From Flavobacteriaceae bacterium UBA2765 (GTDB lineage: Bacteria > Bacteroidota > Bacteroidia > Flavobacteriales > Flavobacteriaceae): a stretch of DNA of 36,235 nucleotides. The DNA is taken from NCBI GenBank assembly GCA_002352665.1, contig DEIV01000116.1, forward strand, positions 24,821-61,055. Direction: 5' to 3'. Positions 16,440 through 25,631 of this stretch are shown in pieces; positions within the stretch are counted from its first letter, which is position 1, and each line of letters opens with the position of its first letter. The translations under genes and the position numbers were made by a program. The notes below the pieces were generated by a model, which saw nothing but the letters and a program-made list of their open reading frames with translations, did no database searches and was not told where the DNA came from.

Positions 16440-18986
16440 TTAAAAAGGATAATTGATACCAATATTATATACGGCGTGATTAAAATTATAATTTTTTAAC
16501 CATTTATCTGAAGATTGTAAATAAGGTTCATATGTTTTGAAACCGATATCAAATCGAAAGACCAGAAAACTAAAATCATATCTTATACCAAAACCTGAGC
16601 CAATGGCTATATCTTTTATAGAAGAAAACCCGTTGAATTTACCGTCGCTAGAGGTAATGTTAGAATTTGTTATATCCCAAATATTACCGGCATCAATAAA
16701 TAGTGCACTATGAAAACTATTTATAACTTTAAAACGATATTCTAAATTAGAAGTTAATTTTAAACTACCTGTATTAAATTCTAATCCATTTAATTCAGAA
16801 CCTGGGCCTAATCTAAAGGTATTCCAAGCCCTAATATCATTTGAACCACCTGCACGATAACTCCTACTAAATGGTATAACATCAGAATTACCAAAAGGAA
16901 TTGCGGCACCTACAAATGTTCTATGAACTAATGTAGAGCTAGGGCCAAAACTCCAATATTTTTTAAATTCTATTTCTGGTTTTATATATTGAGCAATCCT
17001 CAAACCAAACAATTTTTTTTTTGACTCACCTGCAGGTTTTTTAATAAATAAAGAGGTTATTGTACCTGAAGAAATTAATCTGCCAGTAAAACTAGAAAAA
17101 TTATTATCGGTAAAATTATCTCTATTATTATAATTATATGTGTATGAAATTACCGGTACTAAAACATCTTCAACTAAAATATCTTTCCGTTCATTAACTT
17201 TTTGTACTTCTAAAAGTTCTATAGGATTTGTGATTTCAAAGTCATCACTAGATTCAAGAATGCGAGTCATATAGGCCTCATAATCAATTAAATTTCCATC
17301 AGTATCTATTTCAGTAATGTCTGGAGTGATATTATTGAAATCTAAACCAAAAGCAATACTATCTAATTTACGTGATTCTGAAACGAAAATTGAAAAATAT
17401 TTATCAGTCCTTAGATTTTTAATGTATTGTACATTTAACAATTCAAATTTATGATTGGTGGTTTTAGAGCTTTGCCATGTGTAATTTATACCTCCGGTTA
17501 TATTACGCCTGTCTAAACCAACATTACGTTGAATACTAACACTAGCACTAATATTTGTTTTTGGTGCCATTCTCTTTGGAATTAACCTTGTGGTATTTAA
17601 TGGAAACAATATCCGTGGTATTTTTAAAGTAGCATTTGATCCTATTTCCCAGGCATCCAAACCTAAAAAGGATGAATTATTGGAAGGGTCTAAAGCAGAA
17701 TTTAAAAATGAACCTTGAAAAGATAATTCTAATACTTCTGCACCTCTAAAAACATTTCTATCTAACCACGAAAATTTTCCTAAAATACCAAAAGGCTTGA
17801 TGTTTGAAGTAATATATTCATTATCAAAACCGAAGGAATATTTTTTTAAAGGGCTTAGAAATATATTTGCAGAAAGAGAACCGTCTTTATTCTCATCATA
17901 TTTAATATTAAGAGAAGGCTTAAAATTTTGAAGCTCTCGTAAGTGTTTTCTGGTTAAATCTCTTTCGGTATCTTTATAAACGCCTCCTGGTTGTATACTA
18001 ATGGCATTAGATAAATATTTAGGTTTGTAATTTATTTTGTTATTAGCATAAAAATTATAACCTTTATAACTGGCAGAATCTTTTATATGATCATTTTTAT
18101 TATCAAATAAAAAATCGGTATATACATTTACTTTGGTAACCCTTTTTATTTCAAAGGGTTCAGTAAAAATACTATCATTTTGTTCTAGAATTCTATCATC
18201 AACCTTTAAGTATACATCTATTTTATGACCTTTTTCAATAGTATCTAGCCAAAATCTCATATTATTTTTTCCGAAATGATAAACTCCAGAGTTTCTAAAA
18301 AGGGTAATTAATCTAGCTTCTTCTTTTTCAAAATCAGAATAATCAATTTGATTACCGCCAACAACTAAAGACTTTTCCTTATGTAATTTATATAATGAGT
18401 CAAGTACCGGAGAATCAATTTTTACAGAGACACTATCAATAAAATAAGGCTCTCTTTTTTCTATTAAATAATCTATGCTGGTTTTTTTATTACTCTTTTT
18501 ATCTTGCTTAAATGAAACTTCGGCGTCAAAAAATCCTTTGCTCTGCATATATTTTGTCAATGATATTACAGATTTTTTAACTTTAATACTATCAGAAATT
18601 ACTGGAGAATTACCATTTTTTATAAACCAAGAATTTATACCCTTGTAGGCCTTCCCTAAGGCTTTTACTTGTTTTCTAGAAAAAACACTAATTAATTTTT
18701 TTTCTTTTTTAGGATTTTTTTCTAACCAATTATTAAAAGAATTATTATTAGTGGTATTAGCCATATTGTATAGGTGTAATGAAAAGGGAAATCCCAGTAC
18801 CTTTGTATTAGGTGCTTGTTTTAAATAACTTGAGATCTCAGGGTCAGATGTTTTTTTATCATTTACTATAATATTGTTTTTTGTTAATAGATATTTACCT
18901 TCTGGAACTCGTTTTGTAGCATTACAAGAAATAATTACAATAATAAATAAGATAAATACTATTATTTTAGCAAAATAATTATACAA
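16440..18986 (-). CDS. tamL: TamL-type BamA/TamA-family outer membrane lipoprotein
   Basis: 848 aa. The signal MYNYFAKIIVFILFIIVIIS followed by CNATKRVPEGKYLLTKNNI has a lipobox with Cys21. A lipidated BamA homologue is the defining trait of Bacteroidetes TamL, partner of TamB in outer-membrane protein assembly. POTRA-like repeats follow (~residues 100-370), then the 16-stranded barrel with the conserved VRGF-like segment here as SRSYRAGGSNDIRAWNTFRLGPGS (lid-lock region). The last strand ends YNIGINYPF with terminal Phe. The start is TTG at 18986: an in-frame TGA three codons upstream excludes a longer ORF, and there is no ATG before the signal peptide. Divergent from the SpoU methyltransferase. 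Confidence 0.88.
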   Translation of the reverse strand: MYNYFAKIIVFILFIIVIISCNATKRVPEGKYLLTKNNIIVNDKKTSDPEISSYLKQAPNTKVLGFPFSLHLYNMANTTNNNSFNNWLEKNPKKEKKLISVFSRKQVKALGKAYKGINSWFIKNGNSPVISDSIKVKKSVISLTKYMQSKGFFDAEVSFKQDKKSNKKTSIDYLIEKREPYFIDSVSVKIDSPVLDSLYKLHKEKSLVVGGNQIDYSDFEKEEARLITLFRNSGVYHFGKNNMRFWLDTIEKGHKIDVYLKVDDRILEQNDSIFTEPFEIKRVTKVNVYTDFLFDNKNDHIKDSASYKGYNFYANNKINYKPKYLSNAISIQPGGVYKDTERDLTRKHLRELQNFKPSLNIKYDENKDGSLSANIFLSPLKKYSFGFDNEYITSNIKPFGILGKFSWLDRNVFRGAEVLELSFQGSFLNSALDPSNNSSFLGLDAWEIGSNATLKIPRILFPLNTTRLIPKRMAPKTNISASVSIQRNVGLDRRNITGGINYTWQSSKTTNHKFELLNVQYIKNLRTDKYFSIFVSESRKLDSIAFGLDFNNITPDITEIDTDGNLIDYEAYMTRILESSDDFEITNPIELLEVQKVNERKDILVEDVLVPVISYTYNYNNRDNFTDNNFSSFTGRLISSGTITSLFIKKPAGESKKKLFGLRIAQYIKPEIEFKKYWSFGPSSTLVHRTFVGAAIPFGNSDVIPFSRSYRAGGSNDIRAWNTFRLGPGSELNGLEFNTGSLKLTSNLEYRFKVINSFHSALFIDAGNIWDITNSNITSSDGKFNGFSSIKDIAIGSGFGIRYDFSFLVFRFDIGFKTYEPYLQSSDKWLKNYNFNHAVYNIGINYPF

Positions 18987-19045
18987 TGCAGTTCAAGTTT
19001 TTAAGGAAAAATTCAATTCAAAGTATCAAAAATACTACTATTTAA

Positions 19046-19771
19046 ATGTTAAGCAAAAATCAACACAAATTAATAACGAGTTTACAACAAAAAAAGTACC
19101 GAATTAAGCATCAATTGTTTGTTGTTGAAGGCATTAAAGCCGTGAATGAATTTTTATCATCAACAATGCAATTAGAAAAATTGTTTTGTGTTGAAAATTA
19201 TTATTCAGTAATATCAAAATACGAGCCACAATTAATCTCTGAAAATGAACTTCAAAAAATCAGTACTTTGTTCACACCAAATAAAGTATTAGGTCTTTTT
19301 AAAATGCCAAAACCTGCTGATTTTGTGGATAAGGGATTAATACTTGTATTAGATTCTATAAATGATCCTGGTAATTTAGGCACAATTATTAGACTATGTG
19401 ATTGGTTTGGTGTTTCACAATTGGTATGTTCTTTACATACTGTTGATTGTTATAATTCAAAGGTAGTTCAAGCTACTATGGGTTCTTTGAGTAGAGTGTC
19501 TGTTGTTTATACTGATCTTGAAAGGTATTTAAAAAAGATAGAATTACCAATATATGGTGCAGCTATGAATGGAACAACCATTTATAATACAACACTTAAA
19601 AAAAATGCGATATTGGTTATGGGAAATGAAGCTAATGGGATTTCTAGTAATATAGAAAAGGTTCTTACTCAAAAAATAACCATTCCAAGATTTGGAGAAA
19701 ATAGTAATGCTGAAAGTCTAAATGTTGCTACTGCTACTGCTATTTTGTTGAATGAGTTTAGAAGAAGCTAA
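19046..19771 (+). CDS. SpoU/TrmH-family RNA 2'-O-methyltransferase
   Basis: 241 aa. It transfers methyl from SAM to a ribose 2'-OH in tRNA or rRNA. An N-terminal ~90 aa substrate-binding domain (LSKNQHKLITSLQQKKYRIKHQLFVVEG) is typical of the RlmB/TrmH group. The C-terminal SPOUT knot domain holds the three motifs: LVLDSINDPGNLGTIIRLCDWFG (motif 1 with N and R), AILVMGNEANGIS (motif 2), and ITIPRFGENSNAESLNVATATAILLNEF (motif 3). The exact RNA site cannot be told from sequence. Divergent from tamL with 59 bp between. Confidence 0.93.
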   Translation: MLSKNQHKLITSLQQKKYRIKHQLFVVEGIKAVNEFLSSTMQLEKLFCVENYYSVISKYEPQLISENELQKISTLFTPNKVLGLFKMPKPADFVDKGLILVLDSINDPGNLGTIIRLCDWFGVSQLVCSLHTVDCYNSKVVQATMGSLSRVSVVYTDLERYLKKIELPIYGAAMNGTTIYNTTLKKNAILVMGNEANGISSNIEKVLTQKITIPRFGENSNAESLNVATATAILLNEFRRS

Positions 19772-19854
19772 ACGGATTGCATTAAAGTTATGAGATGAAT
19801 GTTAAACAGAAGAACTTGTCAATTAAGTGGTTATTTTTTACAACTTAAAAATAT

Positions 19855-20556
19855 CTATTCAAAAGTAAAATTGATAAAAACACCTCTAGTGCCAAAATAA
19901 TCTATAGGTAATGTCCAAGGGCTACTAGGGTTATCATCAGGTACTATTTCATTATTGATAGCAAAAACTCCTCGTATAGAAGGTGAAAATTTAAAATAGG
20001 GTAAGTATAAATCAACTCCTAAACCTACTTCATACATAAAATTACTTGTTTTCATTCTAAACTGACCTTTAGAATTATCGTCAGTATTGTTCTGTTGGCT
20101 TGAGAAATTATAATCATATGAAACACCTCCAATAACAAAAGCACGCATATTATCTAATCTATTTGTTCTAAACTGTAATAATAATGGCATTCTGAAATAA
20201 GTACCTGGTACTTTTCTTATTCTAGCTGCGTCTGTATTGGGTATAAAATTTGGATTGGAAAAAGTTAGTGTTTTAGTATTACTAGACAAACCAGGCTCAA
20301 AACGTAAATTTAAATTATCATTGATATTATATCCTAATACCAATCCTATATTAAATCCATAACCATCTTCAACTTCAACAAAAGAATCTGGTAATTCATA
20401 ACTTACTTTAAAGCTTTTTTTATTAATACCTAAATAATAACCATAATGGATCTTTTTTTTATCTTTATTAGGCAAATATTCTACTCTGTCTTTTTGAGCA
20501 AAAGTATTTCCAAATATAAAAAGCATGCCCATAATGCATAAAAATGATTTTATCAT
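19855..20556 (-). CDS. porT: PorT, type IX secretion / gliding outer-membrane beta-barrel
   Basis: From ATG at 20556 the protein is 233 aa and begins MIKSFLCIMGMLFIFGNTFAQ, a clean signal peptide. An upstream ATG at 20601 adds a 15-residue non-signal-like extension, so I prefer 20556. The mature start KDRVEYLPNKDKKKIHYGYYLGINKKSFKVSY matches PorT/SprT proteins, required for T9SS secretion in Porphyromonas and Flavobacterium. The rest is barrel strands ending TRGVFINFTFE. It sits right after ubiE/menG on the same strand, the conserved arrangement in Flavobacteriia. The T9SS cargo protease at 22800 fits with a working secretion system. Confidence 0.88.
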   Translation of the reverse strand: MIKSFLCIMGMLFIFGNTFAQKDRVEYLPNKDKKKIHYGYYLGINKKSFKVSYELPDSFVEVEDGYGFNIGLVLGYNINDNLNLRFEPGLSSNTKTLTFSNPNFIPNTDAARIRKVPGTYFRMPLLLQFRTNRLDNMRAFVIGGVSYDYNFSSQQNNTDDNSKGQFRMKTSNFMYEVGLGVDLYLPYFKFSPSIRGVFAINNEIVPDDNPSSPWTLPIDYFGTRGVFINFTFE

Positions 20557-20643
20557 TTTATTATTTTTACCTTTTTTTTGAATGTTATTTAACATAAGCA
20601 TAACATAATTAGAGTTTTATAAAAAATTAATCTGCTAATTTAT

Positions 20644-21372
20644 TTATTTCATTGCGGTATAAATAGAGGCAGATCCAAAAGTTAAAGGTTTATTAGTTGC
20701 ATTATTAAACCCATTTTTTTCTAAAATATTGTTGAATTTTTTTCCATAAGGAAAAACAGCAGCAGATTCTGGTAAATAAGTATAGGCTCTTTTGTCTTTA
20801 GAACCTAATTTACCTATCGTTGGAATAATATATTTTGAATAAAAATTAAAGAGCTGTTTTACGGGAAATTTTTCTGGTTGAGAGGTCTCTAGAACCACAA
20901 AAATTCCATTGGGTTTTAAGACCCTGTATATTTCTTGAAGCCCTTTATCTAAGTTTTCAAAATTTCTTACTCCAAAACCTACTGTTATGGCGTCAAATGA
21001 ATCATCTTCAAAAGGTAAATCTTCAGAATCTCCTAGAACCATTTCAATTAAATCTTCAAGGTTTTTCTCTTTTACCTTTTGTATACCAACTTGTAGCATC
21101 CCTATAGAAAGGTCTATGCCTACAATTTTTTTAGGTTTTAATTTTGCAAGCATGATAGCAAAATCTCCTGTGCCAGTTGCAATATCAAGTATGGTTTCAG
21201 GCTTTTTATTGCCTACAATTTTTACCACTTTTTTCCTCCATTTTATATCTATACCAAAAGTCATTATTCTATTTAAAAAGTCATAATTACCTGAAACATT
21301 ATCAAACATTTCAGCTACTTGCTCCTTTTTGCTAAGTTCAGAATCTTTATATGGCGTAACTTTAGTACTCAT
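20644..21372 (-). CDS. ubiE: Demethylmenaquinone methyltransferase
   Basis: SAM-dependent last step of menaquinone synthesis (UbiE/MenG). 242 aa. Motifs: VAEMFDNVSGNYDFLNRIMTFGID (UbiE signature 1), the SAM-binding ILDIATGTGDFAIMLA (~60-75), DLPFEDDSFDAITVGFGVRNFENLDKGLQEIYRVLKPNG (signature 2), and FGSASIYTAMK at the C-terminus. Flavobacteria use menaquinone-6, so menG activity is the likely one. A TATATTTG box lies 14 bp upstream of the ATG, implying a very short or almost leaderless 5' end. First gene of the ubiE-porT unit. Confidence 0.96.
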   Translation of the reverse strand: MSTKVTPYKDSELSKKEQVAEMFDNVSGNYDFLNRIMTFGIDIKWRKKVVKIVGNKKPETILDIATGTGDFAIMLAKLKPKKIVGIDLSIGMLQVGIQKVKEKNLEDLIEMVLGDSEDLPFEDDSFDAITVGFGVRNFENLDKGLQEIYRVLKPNGIFVVLETSQPEKFPVKQLFNFYSKYIIPTIGKLGSKDKRAYTYLPESAAVFPYGKKFNNILEKNGFNNATNKPLTFGSASIYTAMK

Positions 21373-21386
21373 TTCATGAATTTTGG

Positions 21387-21394
21387 CAAATATA
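21387..21394 (-). promoter_or_regulatory. -7 promoter box (TATATTTG) for ubiE-porT
   Basis: Perfect TAnnTTTG on the minus strand, 14 bp before the ubiE ATG. The predicted leader is only about 5-10 nt. Confidence 0.55.
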
Positions 21395-21478
21395 CATATT
21401 CAACCTCACTTTTATATTAGAAATTACTTTATATAAACTTCAAAAAACACCTTAGAAATAATATATTTAAACAAACAC

Positions 21479-21510
21479 TTGACAAAGGCTATTCGGATAT
21501 TGTATATTTG
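21479..21510 (+). promoter_or_regulatory. Promoter upstream of queA (TTG-N21-TATATTTG)
   Basis: TTG at 21479-21481 and TATATTTG at 21503-21510, with a 21-nt spacer slightly longer than ideal. The same bases also read TTGACA-N18-TATATT. It lies 137 bp upstream of the queA start, leaving a long leader. Confidence 0.7.
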
Positions 21511-21647
21511 CACTCGTTTTTTATTAGAAAAGCAAAAATATACACAAAACCCATGAAACGAGTACAATAATCCCGATACTTCGGGATATCCCCAAGGAGA
21601 AGGTTTTTACAAGTTCCATGTGAAAATTGAAAAACTAAAACAGACAC
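21511..21647 (+). other. Structured 5' leader (or separate small RNA) before queA
   Basis: The leader can form a stem ACTCGTTT (21512-21519) with AAACGAGT (21556-21563) and a hairpin ATCCCGA/TCGGGAT (21570-21576/21581-21587), loop TACT. A five-codon ORF MKRVQ (ATG at 21553) starts in the first stem's 3' side. A purine-rich AAGGAGAAGG follows at ~21594. I do not recognise it as preQ1 or any other named riboswitch. The TCCCGA...TCGGGA hairpin resembles dispersed repeats I recall from flavobacterial genomes, from memory only. Confidence 0.45.
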
Positions 21648-22697
21648 ATGAAATTATCACATTTTAAATTTGAATTGCCAGAAGGTTTATTGGCTAAATA
21701 TCCGTCGGAGCAAAGAGATGAAGCTAGGCTTATGGTATTAGATAGAAAAACTGAAAAAATCGAACATAAATTGTTCAAAGATTTGGTTAATTATTTTGAT
21801 GAAGATGATGTAATGGTATTTAATAATACAAAAGTATTTCCAGCAAGATTATATGGTAATAAAGAAAAGACGGGAGCAAGAATAGAAGTTTTTTTATTGA
21901 GAGAATTAAATGCAGAAAGTAGATTATGGGATGTTTTGGTAGATCCAGCCAGAAAAATTAGAATTGGCAATAAATTATTTTTTGGTGATAATGATGACCT
22001 GGTAGCTGAAGTAATTGATAATACTACTTCTAGAGGAAGAACATTACGTTTTTTATATGATGGATCTTACGAGGCTTTTAGAAAAAAATTAAAAGAATTA
22101 GGAGAAACGCCATTACCTAAATACATTGATAGAGATGTTGAACCTATTGATGATGAAAGGTATCAAACTATTTATGCTAAGCATGAGGGAGCAGTTGCCG
22201 CCCCAACTGCGGGTTTGCATTTTTCTAAGCACTTATTAAAAAGATTAGAAATTAAAGGGGTTAAGCTTGAAGAAATTACTCTACATGTTGGTTTAGGTAC
22301 TTTTCAACCGGTTGAAGTAGAAGACTTATCTAAACATAAGATGGATTCTGAAGAAATTACAATTCCAGAAAATGCTGCTAAAGTTATCAATAATGCCATA
22401 GATAATAAGAAGAGAGTTTGTGCCATTGGCACCACGGTAATGAGAACTCTAGAAAGCTCAGTGTCTGCCGATCATCATTTAAAAACATTTAGTGGATGGA
22501 CGAACAAGTTTATTTTTCCACCGTATGATTTTAGTATAGCTGATGCCATGGTTACTAACTTTCACACCCCTAAATCTACTTTAATGATGATGACTGCTGC
22601 ATTTGCCGGGCATGATTTTCTAAAAGAAGCCTATGCTGAAGCCATAAAAGAAAAATATAATTTCTATTCATATGGTGATGCCATGTTAATCATATAA
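21648..22697 (+). CDS. queA: S-adenosylmethionine:tRNA ribosyltransferase-isomerase
   Basis: Transfers and isomerises the ribosyl part of SAM to preQ1-tRNA, giving epoxyqueuosine at position 34. 349 aa. Motifs: the N-terminal MKLSHFKFELPEGLLAKYPSEQRDEARLMVLDR, VMVFNNTKVFPARLYGNKE, the highly conserved EGAVAAPTAGLHFSKHLLKRL, HVGLGTFQPVEVEDLSKHKMDSE, and FIFPPYDFSIADAMVTNFHTPKSTLMMM near the C-terminus. Own promoter 137 bp upstream and own terminator at 22715. Monocistronic. Confidence 0.97.
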   Translation: MKLSHFKFELPEGLLAKYPSEQRDEARLMVLDRKTEKIEHKLFKDLVNYFDEDDVMVFNNTKVFPARLYGNKEKTGARIEVFLLRELNAESRLWDVLVDPARKIRIGNKLFFGDNDDLVAEVIDNTTSRGRTLRFLYDGSYEAFRKKLKELGETPLPKYIDRDVEPIDDERYQTIYAKHEGAVAAPTAGLHFSKHLLKRLEIKGVKLEEITLHVGLGTFQPVEVEDLSKHKMDSEEITIPENAAKVINNAIDNKKRVCAIGTTVMRTLESSVSADHHLKTFSGWTNKFIFPPYDFSIADAMVTNFHTPKSTLMMMTAAFAGHDFLKEAYAEAIKEKYNFYSYGDAMLII

Positions 22698-22714
22698 TAT
22701 TTATATAAATCAAT

Positions 22715-22749
22715 AAAAAAGAGCCTTATGTAATTTTATAAGGCTTTTT
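22715..22749 (+). terminator. Rho-independent terminator of queA
   Basis: GCCTTAT (22723-22729) pairs with ATAAGGC (22738-22744), flanked by A-rich and T5 tracts. About 18 bp after the queA stop. Confidence 0.8.
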
Positions 22750-22799
22750 AGTGTAAAAAAGTTAATACCTTTACACAAATGACATTAAAAATCTGCTTT

Positions 22800-24488
22800 A
22801 TGAAATATTTACTATTTTTTTTTCTAAGTTGTACATTTCTTCTTAATGCTCAAGTAACCAACCAAGGAAATCCTAAAAGTTGGAGTATAGCTGAAACGAA
22901 ATCTGGTATTAGCCCGATAGTTCTACCAAAAGCTAATCTTCAACAAATTAAGGAAGAAGATGATATTAATGATAAACTAAATACCAAACCATATAGAATT
23001 GGTATTTCTCATAAAGTGAATTTTGGACTTGATAATGCAGGTTTTTGGACACAATTATCTAACGGAGATCGTATCTGGAGAATTTTATTCAGTTCACCAG
23101 ATGCTGTGCATCTAAGTGTAAACTTTAATAACTTCTTTTTACCTAAAGGCAGTAATATATATTTATATAATGATGATAAATCTGATTTAATAGGTGCTTA
23201 TACATCAACTCAAAATAATGAAAATAAAGTTTTGGGTACCTGGTTTGTCAATGGGGATAAATTGTGGGTAGAATATTATGAACCAAAAGAAGTAAAAGAT
23301 CAAGGTATATTGAATATCAATTCGGTGGTACATGGTTATAGATTAGGTCATACCTATCAAAAAGGATATCATAAATCTTCTTTATTAAAAATAAACAATT
23401 CTGGTGATTGTAATCATGATGTTGATTGCCCCATAGGTAATGATTTTGAAACTCAAAAAGAGGTCTTAAAAAAATCTGTAGGTTTTTTAAGTATGGGAGA
23501 TGGATATATATGTTCAGGGGCATTAATAAATAATATGGAGCAGGATAAAAAGCTATATTTTTTATCTGCCAATCATTGTTTAGAGCGAGATGTTGGCGAT
23601 CCAGCATCAAATCCTGCCATTTTTTCTATGCGATTTAATTGGATAAGTCCGAATCCCATTTGTGCCAAAAAATTTGATAGTACAGATAGTGCAGAGGCTT
23701 TTACTATGAGTGGTTCTACCATAAGAGCTGAAAACCCAAATTCAGACGTTATGTTATTAGAAATTAATGGGAGTATTCCAACAGATTGGGATGTTACCTT
23801 TGCCGGATGGGATAATACAGATACCAATCCCATTTTTGAAGTAGGTATACATCACCCGAGAGGAGATATTATGAAAGTTTGCAGAGATGATACAGGTGCT
23901 ACTAAAACAACATCTAATGGAAAACAACTTTGGCTTATTGGAGGTTTGACTGATGGAATTGGTTTAGGTGATGGTTGGGAGTTGGGAGTAACAGAAGGAG
24001 GTTCTTCAGGGTCGCCATTATTTAATGAAAATGGACATATTATTGGCCAGCTTTTTGGTGGAGAAGCCTTATGTACAGGAACTTCTGACAATAATGATTT
24101 TGATCTTTATGGTAGGTTTGCTACCTCATGGAGCAGAGGTGGTTCTGCAGCTACTCAATTAAAAAATTGGTTGGATCCACAAAACACAAACGCCAACACC
24201 TTAGATGCTTTAGAAAATACCTTAGCCATAAATGATGAATTTTTGGAAATAAACATTACTGTATACCCTAACCCTACTACCGGACTTGTTAATATTAAAT
24301 CTTCCGGTTTGGTAAACGATTTGAAGTATGAAGTCTATAATGTTTTAGGGCAAACACTATTAGCTAAAAAATTACAAAATAGTCAATCAATAAATCTCAG
24401 TAATTTACCAAGTGATATTTATTTTGTAAAAATTATTGAAATAGAAACCAATAAAAGTTTGGTAAAAAGGATAGTGTTAAATAAATAA
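22800..24488 (+). CDS. Secreted trypsin-like serine protease with T9SS C-terminal sorting domain
   Basis: From ATG at 22800 the protein is 562 aa and starts MKYLLFFFLSCTFLLNAQ, a signal peptide. The alternative ATG at 22779 would lie almost on the expected transcription start of a TACCTTTA box (22766-22773), so 22800 is preferred. A ~170 aa N-terminal region precedes a chymotrypsin-fold domain with His in LSANHCLE, Asp in NPNSDVMLLEI and Ser in EGGSSGSPLFNENGHIIGQLFGG. This resembles lysyl endopeptidase-type bacterial proteases. The last ~80 residues (VYPNPTTGLVNI...YEVYNVLGQTL...LPSDIYFVKI...VKRIVLNK) are a type A T9SS sorting domain. Substrate specificity is not assigned. Confidence 0.9.
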   Translation: MKYLLFFFLSCTFLLNAQVTNQGNPKSWSIAETKSGISPIVLPKANLQQIKEEDDINDKLNTKPYRIGISHKVNFGLDNAGFWTQLSNGDRIWRILFSSPDAVHLSVNFNNFFLPKGSNIYLYNDDKSDLIGAYTSTQNNENKVLGTWFVNGDKLWVEYYEPKEVKDQGILNINSVVHGYRLGHTYQKGYHKSSLLKINNSGDCNHDVDCPIGNDFETQKEVLKKSVGFLSMGDGYICSGALINNMEQDKKLYFLSANHCLERDVGDPASNPAIFSMRFNWISPNPICAKKFDSTDSAEAFTMSGSTIRAENPNSDVMLLEINGSIPTDWDVTFAGWDNTDTNPIFEVGIHHPRGDIMKVCRDDTGATKTTSNGKQLWLIGGLTDGIGLGDGWELGVTEGGSSGSPLFNENGHIIGQLFGGEALCTGTSDNNDFDLYGRFATSWSRGGSAATQLKNWLDPQNTNANTLDALENTLAINDEFLEINITVYPNPTTGLVNIKSSGLVNDLKYEVYNVLGQTLLAKKLQNSQSINLSNLPSDIYFVKIIEIETNKSLVKRIVLNK

Positions 24489-24510
24489 TTAGCCTATTCA
24501 ATTAAATGAT

Positions 24511-24540
24511 AACGTCTTGATTTTTTTCAGGACGTTTTTT
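24511..24540 (+). terminator. Rho-independent terminator after the protease gene
   Basis: AACGTCTTGA (24511-24520) pairs with TCAGGACGTT (24527-24536), ten pairs with one G-U, loop of six T, followed by more T. It ends only 8 bp before the rlmN start. Confidence 0.85.
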
Positions 24541-24548
24541 ATATTTAT

Positions 24549-25586
24549 ATGACAAAGAAGAAAGACATACGTGCCTTGACAAAAGAAGAACTCAGAGCAT
24601 TTTTTTCTGAAAATAATGATAAAGCTTTTCGCGGAAACCAAGTCTATGAATGGTTATGGCAAAAAGCAACGTATTCTTTTGACGATATGACCAACTTGTC
24701 AAAAGAAACCAGAAATATGCTTGAGGAGCATTTTGTAATCAACCATATTGAAGTAGATCAGATGCAACGTTCTATTGATGGCACAATTAAAAATGCCATT
24801 AAATTGCATGATAACATGATCGTTGAATCTGTGTTGATTCCCACAGATACTAGAACTACGGCTTGTGTTTCTAGTCAGGTAGGGTGCAGTTTAGACTGTA
24901 ATTTTTGTGCTACAGCTCGGTTAAAACGTATGCGGAATTTAAATCCAGATGAAATTTATGATCAGGTTGTCGCCATTGATAAACAAAGTAGACTATATCA
25001 TAATCATAAATTATCTAACATCGTTTTTATGGGAATGGGCGAACCGCTCTTAAATTATAAGAATGTTTTGGAAGCTATTGATAAAATTACTTCTGATGAA
25101 GGCCTGGGAATGTCCTCTAAACGAATTACCCTTTCTACAGTAGGAATTCCAAAAATGATCAAAAAATTAGCTGATGATGAGGTAAAATTTAACTTAGCCG
25201 TTTCTCTACATTCCGCAATTGATGAGGTTCGTTCTAAAATGATGCCCATTAATGATAAAAGCAATTTGACTGAATTATTAGCATCTTTACAATATTGGTA
25301 TGCCAAAACCAAACGAAAAATTACATTTGAATATGTGGTATGGAAAGATATTAATGACGCACAAAAAGACGCTAATGCCTTGGTAGATTATTGTAAAAAA
25401 ATCCCTTCTAAAGTAAATTTGATTGCATATAACGCTATTGATGATGGCGAATTTCAACAAGCTTCTTCTAAGGCTATAAATATGTATGTTAAAACATTAG
25501 AAGCCAATCATGTTGTAGTAAATGTGCGAAGAAGTAGAGGTGAAGATATTGATGCCGCCTGTGGACAATTGGCAAATAAAAGTTAG
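24549..25586 (+). CDS. rlmN: Dual-specificity RNA methyltransferase RlmN
   Basis: Radical-SAM enzyme that makes m2A at 23S rRNA A2503 and tRNA A37. 345 aa. The N-terminal HhH-like domain includes RGNQVYEWLWQKA. The radical-SAM cluster motif CSLDCNFC places iron-sulfur ligands at Cys113, Cys117 and Cys120. Further motifs are VFMGMGEPLLNYKNV, STVGIPK and AVSLHSAIDEVRSKMMPIN. Cys338 in DAACGQL is the second catalytic cysteine. The strong terminator 8 bp before the ATG suggests read-through or an internal start; no promoter box is visible in the 60-bp gap. Convergent with the TonB receptor gene. Confidence 0.97.
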   Translation: MTKKKDIRALTKEELRAFFSENNDKAFRGNQVYEWLWQKATYSFDDMTNLSKETRNMLEEHFVINHIEVDQMQRSIDGTIKNAIKLHDNMIVESVLIPTDTRTTACVSSQVGCSLDCNFCATARLKRMRNLNPDEIYDQVVAIDKQSRLYHNHKLSNIVFMGMGEPLLNYKNVLEAIDKITSDEGLGMSSKRITLSTVGIPKMIKKLADDEVKFNLAVSLHSAIDEVRSKMMPINDKSNLTELLASLQYWYAKTKRKITFEYVVWKDINDAQKDANALVDYCKKIPSKVNLIAYNAIDDGEFQQASSKAINMYVKTLEANHVVVNVRRSRGEDIDAACGQLANKS

Positions 25587-25595
25587 AAGATTTTT

Positions 25596-25628
25596 AAACC
25601 TCACAGGTTTTGAAAACCTGTGAGGTTT
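25596..25628. repeat. Perfect 16-bp palindromic repeat acting as bidirectional terminator
   Basis: AAACCTCACAGGTTTT (25596-25611) is the exact reverse complement of 25613-25628 with one base between. It sits between the convergent rlmN and TonB genes and ends 3 bp before the TonB stop. The same hairpin family recurs at gene ends in flavobacterial genomes as I remember them, so it is probably a dispersed repeat co-opted as a terminator. Only one copy is in this window. Confidence 0.75.
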
Positions 25629-25631
25629 ATA

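Noticed and set aside
21511..21647. preQ1 riboswitch upstream of queA
   Set aside because: The compact preQ1 pseudoknot signature (short GC hairpin plus A-rich tail ending in the start region) is not present.
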